64,000 nt of DNA from Macquaria australasica. Its lineage: Eukaryota > Chordata > Actinopteri > Centrarchiformes > Percichthyidae. The translations under genes and the position numbers were made by a program. The stretch spans positions 1 through 64,000 of the forward strand of contig SEMN01000891.1 in assembly GCA_005408345.1 (NCBI GenBank), written 5' to 3'. This document shows, one piece after another, positions 14,412-28,000 of the stretch; within the stretch, counting starts at the first letter, position 1; the number at the start of each line of letters is the position of its first letter. A model generated the notes under the pieces. It saw only the letters and a program-made list of their open reading frames with translations. It did no database searches and had not been told where the DNA came from.

Positions 14412-15636
14412 GACTAAGCTGAAAATCAGTGCGTTTGAAGGTTAATAAAACGCCCCAAAACACTGCACAGTGGTTTATAATAACATGAGGAAGTTTTTCA
14501 TATCAGAGAAACAATCATTTTATACTAAGCTGCCACAAATTGGCAGGTAAAAAATTACAAAGTAATGTGGTGGCCTTTAAATCCTGTTCATTTCAAACCT
14601 TTCTGGCCCTACACTAAAACCTTAAGTATTGATCTCCATCAGCCTTACATACCCTGGTATATGTCACTGTCATACACCCCCCTCCCTCTGACCTTTGCCC
14701 CCTCCATGCCTAGAAACAGTGGCAGTGCTGCTAATGTACACAGCGCTCCCCTGAGCCCGACCTGTCAGGCACGGGGACACAAACACCACTCTTTCCTGCC
14801 AAGTGGAGAGGGGTTGTCACAGCGATCCTGTGGCGTGTTTACACCGGCTGCTGATTTATGCGGCAGAGAGCATGCCATGTCCCGCCGGACCGTCTCTAAC
14901 CTAAACACAACCCTCCAGTGGAGCTGGCTTTGGCCCATGTATGGGGCGAGTGTTTACCCTGCGCCCATCAGTCTGACTGGTCCCAGGCAGCGCTGGGTCT
15001 GAACTGGGACAGTGCCTGATGGGAGACGAACGACCTCTTAATCATCCACACGCATGACAGCAGATTCCGGGAACGGATTAAATGGAGCGTCGTCCACTCG
15101 GCGTTATCTCGAGTACCACTTTGTCTTCGAAGTTCACACCTGAGCTCTTCTCTGGTTACCATGGAGGAATAACAGAGGGATGACTATGACCTGATATTTA
15201 GTTAAGCTCAACACTAGATCAACACTTTACTTTGTGTTCACACTGCAGGCAACATGACAAACAACTCAGCAGAAATCCGTTTATTTCCTTTAGAGCTGAG
15301 CAACCTGGAAAACTGCGCCGATGTGTGGACGATCAAGAATCCTGTCAGCTGAGAAAACGATCAGATTCCTGGGTTTTTCTTGATTAACTAACTTTTATTT
15401 TGAATCGTAAACAGCAGATATGCCTCGCGAGAGCAAAATGATCACATTCAAAGCTTCCCAGTTTTTCCCACTAAGCCTAATGTCTGAAAAGCCAAACATG
15501 GAGTATGAAGCCATTCCTGAGGTTAAACTGTAAAATAAGGAATTTTTATTTGCTGTTTTCAAATAAAGTTTTCTTATAATTTTAACGGTACAAATGTCAA
15601 TACACAGCTTCAAAACGATTGCAGCTTGGTTGAAAT

Positions 15637-15895
15637 TAGTGCTGAAATTATTTGTTTAATCAATGAGTCGACTGATATAGAATTCATTTTTGATAATCTA
15701 TTACTTATCTAAATGTAAGTCATTTATTAAGCAAAAAATGCTGACCATTAGCTGCCTCCAGCTTCTAAAATTTGAGACTTTGCTGATTTTCTCCAATTGT
15801 AAATTAAACCCAAAATAATGGGTGTTGGTCAGACAAATAATATGAAAATGTCACTTTTTTTTTTTTTTTTTACATTTTACATATTAAACGATTAA
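15637..15895 (+). mobile_element. degenerate copy of the CGATTAATCG-type MITE
   Basis: AGTGCTGAAATTATTTGTTTA, TCAATGAGTCGACTG, TTTGAGACTTTGCTGATTTTC, then a T run. Strongly diverged. Confidence 0.5.
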
Positions 15896-17556
15896 AACAA
15901 AACAAATCAAGAATACAATGGCCAATCTGCTTGCACCATGAACACAGGTGAACAACTGACTCACAGGCAGCGAGATGGATGTAATGGTCAGTAGTTGACT
16001 TGAATATTATCTGAAAACCATCGCTTCATCCTTGTTTACAACCCGCACACATTCATCGCTACAGTGCAAATAAAACTAAACAAAACCGAGGACTCGGTAT
16101 GCGCCTCAAACTGATCCTGACCTGATCTACAACGGAATTCATCCCGACTTCTTCAGCCCAAAACTAAATGACATCAAGTGAGAAGAATATCAGCGCTCTA
16201 CCGTCTTCTTAAAACACTCAAAAAATAAATATACAGCAGTTTATGATCCATAATATCTGTCAAGAGAAGGCCACGTTGCTTTTAAACTATGGGGGTCAAG
16301 ATCACCACGGTTATCATAGTACTGCTCATGTATGTGCACAAAAGAATCTACTTAACATTCACAAGAAGCCACTTCTGACCAGACAACCTCCAAACAACTG
16401 ACAAAAAACAACTGACTAATGTCTGATTGGTGTGTTGCTTCAGTGTCCCTATACTGATCATGATCGTCACCGCTCAGAACAGTCTCAACCGACTTGTTTG
16501 TTGATCTTTTAGGAATAATCAGAATCTCTTATCTCCATTAAATGTGCCACAGTGCAACTTTGGCATTGTACAGACTATCTATTGAACACAACAGGAATAG
16601 ATATGAAGAGCTGCGCTAAAATGAGACAAAAGATTATGTCATAAGTACAAAATGAAAAGAAATTACAGTAGTCATTTTTTAATATTAATGTAAATGTTGC
16701 TAACTTCAGTCCTTGGCTTTTTAGACAAACATCCAGCACTTCTACAGCATGAATTCTCCATTTACTTACGTTTTAGTGGGAATGATTAACGTAAAGCTGT
16801 GTTTTTCTTTATTGTTAGAATTAATATATTGCATTATTCAACTCTTAAACATGCACACATAATTTGATGTGTGTTAATGAATTTCTATGTTGTGTGTAAT
16901 TATATATTTGGTTGCAGTCACCATTTAAACATCCTCTAGCTGGCAAAAAGCTATCCTGCCCAAGTACAATTCAGAAAAAATAACAGGTTACTTTACAAAA
17001 AGGAGAGGATGATGCATGAACAAACTCTAAGAGGAAAAGAAACTGAGTGTAGTGATTTTATACTGTGCAAAGTCCAGAAATGATCTCTCATTTCTCTGAG
17101 ATGACATGGATGAAATGAAAGGCAAGACGGTTCACCTCAAACTTTCAACAATAAATCTTCTAATATATTTTCCAAACACAATTATTGATCAATTTTTCCC
17201 CATTTGCCAACTCTAAAGTTGAGAGAACAACCATGGTTTCATGTCACCGTGTTCCCTTTATCAATACATTATTGAGTAAATTACACAAAACCAAATATCA
17301 ACATATACTACATGGTTAGTCCAGAAGAGATTAAAATAATGGCAATTTAAGTTTGTTTTTGATTTTGTGCGTTTTAAAGGCAAAATGCCTTTTTTTTTTT
17401 TTTTTTTTACATTTTTTAAGAGCTCAATTCATGGTGAAATGATATTTTGAGAAGGCAGCTGTTACCTCGTGACTCTCTCTCAACTTGTCCAGAACGATCT
17501 GGCGTCCAGAGTTTTCTGTGACCAGGTAACAGTCACAAACTTCTCAGTGGTAATCT
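15896..17556. other. gene-free stretch, possibly including letm1 3' UTR
   Basis: AT-rich with no exon or recognised repeat. The distal letm1 3' UTR may extend into it. Confidence 0.45.
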
Positions 17557-17562
17557 TTTATT
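17557..17562 (-). terminator. possible letm1 poly(A) signal (AATAAA)
   Basis: An AATAAA on the minus strand lies about 31 bases after the letm1 stop codon. Other copies lie further on, for example at 16808-16813. The true 3' end cannot be decided from sequence alone; a longer 3' UTR is likely. Confidence 0.3.
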
Positions 17563-17593
17563 AAAGGTGCTATGTGTCTTTATGGAAAACGAG

Positions 17594-17746
17594 TTAGCTG
17601 TTGAGTGTGGCTGCCTTTTCCTTTTCAGCCTTCTCTTTGGCCTTTTCCTTCTCGATCAGCGTCTCCTCCTTCTGCAGCATCACCATGATGTCAGCCACCT
17701 GAGAGGTGGAGATGTCCACGTCCTCCTTGTCGATCAGTTCCACCAC
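17594..17746 (-). CDS. letm1: letm1 coding exon 13 (C-terminus and stop)
   Basis: 50 codons plus TAA at 17596-17594. It contains VVELIDKEDVDISTSQVADI and a Lys/Glu-rich tail (EKEKAKEKAEKEKAA), close to the human C-terminus. Confidence 0.97.
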   Translation of the reverse strand: MVELIDKEDVDISTSQVADIMVMLQKEETLIEKEKAKEKAEKEKAATLNS

Positions 17747-19028
17747 CTGAGATAATGCAAGACAAAAAGGAATTCATTGAAGCCCCTAAAACCTAAGTTT
17801 TTCCATATAACATTAAAATGTCATGGCTAAATAAGCAACAATTAAAGTTACACTTTGGAAAACCATCCATAGGCAATATTTATTAACTGTTTAACAGTCA
17901 AACAGTCAGCTAATCTGCTTCATCACGACTGTGTGGGTGTGTTTTGATGAGATTTGACTGGCAAGATATGCCAACAACCCCACTACTGTCATTAGATTTT
18001 GATTCAAATGTTGCTAAATCCCGATTGGTGCATGGAAATATGTGACAACCTTTTCCACCTGAACCCTGCCCACTTCAAACCAGTGAGAGAAACACAAAAA
18101 CAGAAATCTTTCCTGTCAGGAAGTCAGATCAGAAAACTATCAAGACATTTAAAGATGCACTTTTTTGTAGCTAAAAGAGAGAAGAATTAAAACTTACAAG
18201 AATTAATATAAATAGAAAATATAGACATCTGTCTCTCTCAGCAAAATTCAGAAACAATCAACTAGTACACTCCAACAACTGATCTAGTAGGTAAAGGACA
18301 CACTGATATGCATTTATTAAAGTTTAATCCACAGCGTCAACAAGTTACCTGTACCTAAATGTCACTGCTCACGTTTGATTAGTAAAGTAATACACATTTT
18401 TGTTTGGTAACTTTAGTACTAACAATTAAAGGTCCAACCAATCATGTCCGACCAAATCAATTGCACGCATGTTATTTATTTTCAGTGGAAAATTTGCATT
18501 TTTTTGTTTCTATCATAATAATCAGAATTTAAATTATTTTACTGCTTTACATACATTACTGAAATAAACAAACTAACCTTTCACAATCAGAAAACATTAA
18601 AATTGTGATTCTGTAGTTATGTAGCATCAAAAGCCATGTTAATCAATTGGAGAGCGATAGCAGGATTTAGTGATGATTCAGCTCTTTTGTTCACATTTGT
18701 ATCAGATTGTACGAACCTTTGACTTGAAGTAGAAGTTTGGCTCTAAATAGTATAACTCTAGAACTGAACTTTTCAAATTAAGTGAAAAATGAATCATTAA
18801 TCAATTAAATCATGAATAATCATTATCGACATTTGCTAATTTCCACATGTTAAATCCTGATCTTATAACCCAACATACTGTATATAAATTTAACATCCAC
18901 TGATAAATGGGTGACTGATTGTGTGGTCATTTAAGTGAAATGATGTTGTACTATTTATATGGAAATCACAGATTGCCCTGCAGTAGTCCTGATCCATAAG
19001 AAATCTTTTTTTCTCACTCTCACACACA

Positions 19029-19090
<62 letters not shown>

Positions 19091-22000
19091 TCAGGGAAGT
19101 ATCCCTCATTTTCTGTCGCCCTGTCAACGTACTTTGATGACGTCGTCGATGTCGATCTTCCCGTCCTTGTTGTCGTCGAGAGCCTCTGCGATGCTCTGCA
19201 GCTTGTGCTCTGGAATGTTCTGGATCTGCCGCATGACGCCGATCAGCTCGTCGATGCTGATGAGGTTCTCCCTGAAGGTGTAGAACAGACTGCATACAGG
19301 AAACGGTATGTAACGAAACGTAATAAAAAAAAGTGGTGGAGAAGTTTGAGGTCAACATGCTGCATTCGCTGGTTTCCCAGATCACACCAATCATTCACTC
19401 TGATTTTTCAAGTTTTAATTTCTATTCACGGCATGTAAAATTGCCTCAAAGTTAATTCATGCTGAAAATGCTCCTTAAAATTAATAGATGGTTTTAACAG
19501 ATTTTTTTTGAAAGCTGATAAATCCTCCTCTGCTGCTCTTCCTGAGGTTTCTTCCATTTTGCCCCTTTTTTTAAAAATAATTTTTTGGGGAGTTTTTCCT
19601 CATCTGAATCGAGGGTCTAAGGACAGAGGGTGTCATCTGGTGTACAGATTGTAAATTTGTGACATTGGGCTGTATAAATAAAATTGACTTGACTTGATAA
19701 ATACAGAGTAAAGATGCTCCGGGCATCTTTAAACATTGGCAACTCAGAAATAGCAGCAAAAAAAATCAATTTAGCCATTTTAACACATTTTTTATTTCTA
19801 CATAAAAATTTTATCTAGTACATTATTAAAATCAGACATCTGATATTTGTTAATCCTCAAAAGGTCATATATCCCTGACAAAAACTAAACTAACTGTTTG
19901 GACCGTCTTAAATCTTTCAAAATTAAGCAGCTTGAGTTAGATCATTGTATTCAATCTGATTTCATTCATTAAGGAACATGAACTGTTAACTATTAAAATG
20001 GGGGCACAGCCACAGGTGGGTAAGCACTTTGGTGTAGGGAGCACAAATGGAAGCTTGTTAATCCTTCATAGCACAATTTGAGCAGCTGACGGTTGACAAC
20101 CATGACGCAATGTTAGCATTTGACAAGCAGCTTACCTTGTGGCATCACTATGTTTAGTAAAGAATAATCTGTAAAATTTTAAATAAATTGGGTTTTAAAT
20201 TTGGTCTTTACAATTGTAAACCAATAACTAACAGTTAGCTAACAAATGTTTTTTGTCTGGGAAACCTTTTGTTCCTTGTTTTATCTCCACCACCATTTTA
20301 CAATGAAAGTGATGATGATGACAATGATGATGAAGATGGTGATGATAGTCACAAAACATCCAGTATAAAAACTGATCACTGCTAAAAAAAACAAGACATA
20401 TAATAACACTTTAAAATCTGAAACTGATAAAGACGCTGCTGTGTTGTGAGAGTCAAAGAAAATGATGCAAAGTCAACTTTCTAAAAGAAATCATAAGTCA
20501 GCGGCTCGAGCTCGACCACCTACAGTAGTTTTGTAGTAAACAGAATTATGAGACTCTTCTTACCAGATAAACAACAACACTGGTTGTTTGTACAAAGACT
20601 AAGTAAGAGACCTCTTTCAGCTGTGCTAATTAAGACTGTCTGCATCATTCACTTTCAAAATGTCCTACACACACACACATTTTTTTTTTATCACTGTCCT
20701 TTAAAGTATATTGAAGCATTACTGTAAATTATGTTTATTTTAAAATGTTCTGCATTAAAAGGATAATGGTGATAATCTATATTTTCTCTTATTGTCAAAA
20801 AATCCCATACAAAGACCAAAGCCAACACTGAATTAGGTGTGTGTGTGTGTGAGAAAGCCTGGTATCTCTTCTTCCTCTGAGCCATAGAGCTCCATTGTTG
20901 CTCCAAAAACTATTAAAGACATCAGTGAGCCACACTGTTGTTCCTTCATCACCATGAACACACAGTTTATTTGGACTCAATCCCACACACACCGTCCTGC
21001 TGCCCCAAATACTCACTAGAGTGCCAAATGTGGATTAATCCGCCGCTGAAAATAGTCCCCAACAAATGCACTATTTCCTCCTGTTCGAGTAACATTTGCT
21101 AAAAACTACAGTGACCAGCTGTTGTAGGATATTACTGAGCCTTTTTTATTTGTGACCTGTTTTTCAATCAGCGTTTGCATCATCAGTAGAAACAAATGTG
21201 TTGGTTTTAGGGCTGAGCGCCACAGACGGGGTAGGGAAGTTGAAAAGTATTGAGAGACGGACTATCATATTGATTGTTTTGGTGCTGACAATATCAGAAA
21301 TATAGAATATTGCACCACAGACTGCAGTGTAGCAGTTAAAATAACATTCAGCTCTTACCCGACAGGTGGGGTGGTCCCACTGTCCATCTGTCCGTCCAGG
21401 ATCACCTTGTCCTTCTCCAGCTCCAGGATGATCTTGTCGATGCGACCGATCATACGGTTTACTCTCTTAGACAGACGCTGGCTCGCCTTGGACTCCTCTA
21501 GCGCCTTTTCTTGGCCGGTCTTGGAAAGCTCCTTCTTTATCTCTTCCAGGTCCTGTAAAACACACAAGAATACACAACTAAAACACACATTCACTCACAT
21601 CCAAAGCAATAATTTTTTTACATACAACCCAGGCTACACAAGCACATATCACACATGCAGGCAATAAATCTTAACCCTTGCCTCTCTGCAATAATTACAA
21701 GTGTAAGACAGGCACCTCGTTGTATTCCTGGACATCATCCTTCAGTTCTTCCAGCTCTTCTTTCTCCAGAGTCAACAGCCTCTTCTGCTCCTTCAGCTTT
21801 GAGCACGCGTCACTCAACAGGTCAATCTCTTCTTTGGTGATCTCCTCACCCTGGAAACACAAACACACGACTGAAGAAATTTGCTCCTAAATGTCAGAAA
21901 TGATATCCACTGCTTGGATAAAAACTTTTGTTACAATGTCCTTTTAACACATACATATGTCCTTTGAAACTTTAAAGCAGTTCAAGGTCAAATTTTCCCT

Positions 22001-25000
22001 CCAAAATGGATGTATGTCGCTATACACTCCAGTTACTTTAAGAAGTAGGTCAAAAAGTACATTCATTTAACAAGCACCACACATGTGCATTTAATATAAA
22101 CCCACATAAAAGACCAACCCAAACACACAAAATGGGTAAAAGAGGGAAGCTCTAGAGGACACTGGGATACTCTCTGTGGAACTACAAAGGTTGTTAGTTA
22201 GGGAGGGAAAGGTTCAACGTGAACGGTGACACTGCCTGGAAGGATCGACAAGGAAAAGAGAAGGACAAGTCCATGTAGATGTGGGCCAAACAGCATTTGC
22301 AAGTCATATTTAGCATTTCTTTCAACATTTCAGAGCACCAGAGGAGTGAGATTTTTTATAATAAGCGAGGAAATGCTGGTAAATGTTGACCATGACAACC
22401 GTGGTTTGTCCACACCACAATTTGTTTTACTCTAAAAAATACATGCTTATATTTTTAAGCTTATACGGTCAAATATATCTGATTCTAGTCAAAAAAAGAA
22501 AATATAACTTGTTTCCAGTCCTTGTAACTTGTCTGATTTGTCTGCCCTCTTTGCTATGATTTACCTTGTCTGCTTTTCATCCCACTTAAGAACACACAAA
22601 GCTGAATATGAGCATTTGTGGTTTGCCCTCAATTCATTTTCCTCTGCAGGCTCACGTCAACAACCATCTCATCACGCACATAAAACCTTGCATTTAGGGG
22701 TTATTTCCTGTAATTCGGATTACGTTCTCACTCCTGCTGAACCTGAGATCAAATGGCAGTCTGAAATAGTTCAAACAAACGCTAGAATTAAATATGCAAG
22801 TACTGTTTAACCCTCATCTGGGTCCACTCAGAGAAAGACCAGACTGTGTGCGTGCAGGGATAAACTGGAATGGATGTGAGGGTCATTTGGGAGGAGATGT
22901 CATTAAACCTAACCTGGAAGCGCAGGAATGTCTGCCACTGTTCAAACTGTGTGGTACAGAAGACGCAGAAGTGATCAAATGAGGCAACAAGTGAGTGACA
23001 AAGAAATTCCAGTAGAAAAAACAGAAAGCGTGTCTACACTAAATACCAAACATTAATGATGTGCAGGTCAAGGGTTAGTAGTACTACAGGGGAGAGCGTT
23101 ACAATAAAATCCTCTGTGACATAAATTTAGTTTTAGTTTTTAAAAAAGATTTGGTATGTTGGTTAATAAGCTTAAGACTTCTTAACCCCATAAAAAAATC
23201 TCTTTACTAATGTCTAAGACTGATTTAAGATCTAAGTAAAAAGAAATAAAGCAATTATCACAAATAAAAAATTAACTCAGATATGATGACATAGTGTGTA
23301 ACATGGTACATACATTTACTGAAATGCAGAAAAGTATTAAACATTGTACATATAGCTGATACTAACTGCAGCTTTAGAGAGGAAAATGTTTGTTGTTTCA
23401 GTCTCTTTTTTTTTTTTTAAACACTGGTACAAAAATCATCATGTAGAAAAGTATGAGAACTTTAGAGTTTTAGCAGAAACCATAAACCGAACTGCAACTA
23501 AATGTAAAAACAATTGTATGTTGCATTTAACAGACTGTATGTTCAAAGATACCTTGATTCCTTCTATGACAGGTGCTGTATCCCTCAGTGTCTCCAAGTG
23601 AGCAGCTTTAGCTGGCTCTGCTTCAAGCTCCAACTCACCCTCCTGTAGGACACAGTGATAGGGCAACTGGTCAAGCACACAAAGAACAACAGGGCTAAAT
23701 ATCAAATATAATGTTATCTGCAGGGCAACACAGACATGCTCCTCATGTATTTAGCTAGAGTTTTCACAAATAAACACCTCATGAGCTGGCATGGAAACAG
23801 ATGTGTAGGGCTGGGCATCGCACCTAAACACTATTAAAGTACAGACCAAAATTGCTCTTACAATCCTCAAAGTATCAAAAACTGTCAAGTACCAAAACCT
23901 GGCGCCGAAAACTTTAGTTTATTATTCTTTTATCAGACATTTTCTGATCCACAGTCAGAATGTGTGAAATCTTCTTAAAGTTCTTATGTCTGTTAGTGTC
24001 AAGAAAGAAACAGGTATTCTCATTTTGCTATTAGTACTCAAAATCAGGTTACGGTCATGTGTTTGTCCCTCTACCAAACATTTTTGAAAGACACATTTTT
24101 GTCAAAAGATGAGTTGTTACCCTGGCAGCTTTCTCTGCAGCGTCCGCCAGCCTCTCCATCTCCCTGTCTTTGTTGTCCTGGCGTATGGCCTCCTCCTCCT
24201 GTAGCGTGGTCTCCACCTTGGTCTTATTGTCCACTTTGGAGAGCTCCATCTCTGCCACCATCACCTGGGCCCCCTTTGTCTGGAGAGGAGAGAGTAGGAT
24301 AGTAGTAGAGTACCAAAATATCCACTTTTATTAAAAAAATAACCTCAAACTAAAACTTAAGTGTCCACATCTGAGCAAGGAAGCTAAGCAGTTAGAAACA
24401 TTTTATAAAACCTCATTTCAGAATATCATATAGATAAAATTTCTTCATCTTTTATCAACTACGTATTATCATTTCACCATGGCAAACACAGTGAACCACA
24501 GTGAAGTCACACATCCCAGCTCTGGCCTCTTAACATACCACCATCTCAGGCAGCGTCTGTAGTGTTGTCTTCAGCTGGTCGGCGGGGGAAAGGGTGTCGG
24601 GGAGGTACATGGCTCGGGACAGCAGCAGCAGGGACGTGGGGATCTGTTGGTTCAGATGCAGCTCCAGCCACTACGAAAGCCGGATATAACGTGACAGAGG
24701 TTATGATGAATACGTGATCTAACATGGACGACAGTAAGACCATTTCAAATCTCCTTAAACTTCCATAATCTTATTGTTTGAGTTGAAATAACCTCTGGAA
24801 ATAAGAGAATAGAAGAAGATGAATCAGAGAATAGAAAAATATTTCAGTGTTGTGGCTTCAGATATTGAAATTAACACAATCCACTGCAGATATGAAGATT
24901 CATCTTTGACTACAAAGGGATCTGCATTTCATTGCCTTGTACCTGTGACATGTGCAATGACAATAAAGTTGAATCTAATCTAATTAGATTTGATTTTCAT

Positions 25001-28000
25001 TAATAATCAATCATAAGATATTAAAAACTGACACAGGTTAGCTCCAATGCAAAAAAATATCAGTATTATCTTTCCTAAAGTCAGTCAAACCTTGTCAATG
25101 TCATTTTATAGTCAAGATTTAAGAATAACACATCAAAAAAATGCACAAACATGAGACAATAATTTCTTATCTTAAGGCAGCAACATTATAACGTTTAAGT
25201 CCTGTAACTGAGGGAAAATGGAAGTGTGTGTGCCAGAGAGTTCAAGAGTTAAATCCTGAAAGTATCCTCCATCTCTGTTTGCTGTTGTTACCTGGCTGAG
25301 CTGCTCTCTCAGTCGTTCTTCTGTGACTCCGAGAGATCTCATCCCTCTGACGCGACAGGCTGACTGCACCTCGTTCACGTTCAGACTCTCCACCCCTTCC
25401 TCTGCTATCAGCTGGATAAACAGAGCGCAGAGGTCACACAGAGCTTCTAATGATCAGCTACCTTCCATTAAAATAATTAAAACATTTAAAATAACATGTA
25501 AAGAGAAAGCTATACCTCTGACAAATGTTTGATTTTACTCTTTATGAAAGTGTAGCTGTCTGTTCAGTTTTGATAATGATAAGGGGAAATATGATAATTT
25601 TGAGGGGACATCTACTAGGACTTTACCACAGAGGTTCATACCTTGTCGTCTGCACGGATGGCCCTCAGCTTCATGATGAGCTGGAAGCGGAGGAAGTTGT
25701 TGGTCCCGATGGACTGGAGCTCCAGGAGACGGCAGAGAGCCACCAGCTGCGGCCGGGTCAGGTTGTCCAAAGTCAGCTCATCCTCGAACAGTTTAGAGAA
25801 TTTTATGATCTGCTCATTGCTGGGACGTTCCCCAGAGTCCCGTATCTACAAAGATTAAAGAAGTTATGGTTTGTAAATCATTCTGGACGAGAGAGGTCTG
25901 CTAAAAATCTGAAAGCTAAAGCAGGCCAGAGTTTCATGCAAAAAATATCTATTTTAAAAACCTAAATCATGAGGTGAGACAACAATAGATTCTTTAACTG
26001 AGAGCCATAGTTTCGCTCTATATGCTCTATTTTTGTGTCATGGTCACCCCCCAAGGAAATATTGAAATTAAACTTAACAGGGCAGCGGACTATTGCAGCT
26101 TTACTTATAACTGTGTAAAATAAAGTTATTGGACTGAATTCTGAACGTCAGTCATATTTTACTACTTTTACTTATGTACAATATGTCGACCAGAGACATT
26201 TCATTGTTTTCACCACCAGAGGGCAGTACAGAGCCTGTTTTCACTCATTTCATGATGAACACTGACACCAACCTTCTGGAAGAAGGTGGAGAACTCCTCC
26301 GTCACGTTGCCCTGGGCGGCCTTGTTCCGCAGAGCAATCTCCTCGATGGTGTCCTGCAAGAACTTGGCCATCTCCAGTTTGACTCTCAGCTCCGTTTTCA
26401 ACCTCTCCTCCTAAAAACATGTTACAAATTTAATGTTGCATAAAAATAATTCCCCACTCTTCATAATTTTGTTGAGCATCTGTTTTAAAGAATGTTATAA
26501 ACTACGTGAGCTCAATGTGTCAGTATAAATTGTTCATTTATCAGTCTAGTCTGCAACAATACCAGCAGCATAATGTATTCTACAAAGGTTGTGCCTCGTG
26601 GTTAAAGTGACACTGATTAAGACAACACAAAGTAAAAGAAGAAACAAACTAACAAAAAAAAATCTAATGGTAAAATTAAAATGTTTTAAATAAGGAATTT
26701 TACATTGCATAATTGTAAGCATTGCCAAACGTAAACAGTATAGAACAACAGGTCATGGATCTTGTTATGCTATGGATCAGATTGTAAGTAGGATTAACCC
26801 TTGTCAGGATGAGACAACAGCCTGATCACCTCATCAGGATCCTCGGTGAATCCTCATCCACCAAAATGATATTATTCAAATCTGAATAATATAATGCAAT
26901 AAAGGAGCCTGCAATATTGATTTTGCTGAGACTTATCATTTAGAAACATCAATCTGCGGAATAATTAGATAAACTCCCGCATTATACTGGTGTTAAGCTC
27001 AGAGCTGCAACGATTAGTAGATGATTCCATTCTCTGGTTCCCACTTCCTAAACGTGAGGATTAGATGCTTTTCTTTGTCATTTATGATAGTAAACTCAAT
27101 ATCTTTGGGGGGTTTGGACTAAACAAAAGAAGCAAGTTGAATAAATCACCTTGGGCTGACAAAACGTTTAACCAATTAATCACGAAAATAATAAGCAGAT
27201 TATTTGATGATGAAAATAATTAATTGCAGCCTTAGTTGAGCTACTGTGTATCGGTCATTGGCATACATTGTAGACCTAAAACTGGACTACAATTTTTAAT
27301 TGCAACTAGTAAAATAATCTTCAAAACTGATCCGATGCATCTTGTCTGTATCATGCAGCTTCAGTCTGAACTAAACGCCCAGCTTGGGTTACCTTCTTTG
27401 ACTGTGTCTCGAAGGTGGACGGCAACATGTTGGGGAAGAGTTTCAGAGCTACAGGAAGCAGGAACTCCATGAAGGGGACGATGATGAACACCAGGAAGGG
27501 AAGAAGTCTGAACACGTCTGCACATGTTCTGAGGAACTAGGGAGGAAATTTGGAAAAACTGTAATTAGAACTGACTCCTTTAAAAGTGAGGAAAATGAGA
27601 ACTTGTAAAGACATTTGTGTATCTTGAAGAACTGTGGACATGATTTGAAATGCCCACGGTTGGTATTGACAGACTGATGCCGATGTGCAGCTGATTCACA
27701 TTTGTTGACCACCTAAGCCAGTGCCTGCTTGTGTGTGGATTTTCAACAATGAATGTTTCAGAACATGTAGGGCCTCCAACTACCATTCATCTCCACCGGG
27801 CTGAAGTTTGTGCATGCCTCCAGCAGAGAGCAGCAGAGAGCAGCAGCAAGAGGAAAAGCCAACAGGGAACCAAGTGAAAATGTTTACCTCATCTTCCTTT
27901 GTCCCTTGGTACAATCACCCTGCTCAATCCCTCTAATAACAGTTTCAGCAGTCAGCAACAGAAACCTTCTAATTCATTGGTGCCTTATTTGCATGGAGCT

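Noticed and set aside
14565..15002. 145-codon plus-strand open frame
   Set aside because: No domain, no splice support and unlikely composition; kept only as a noncoding GC-rich patch.
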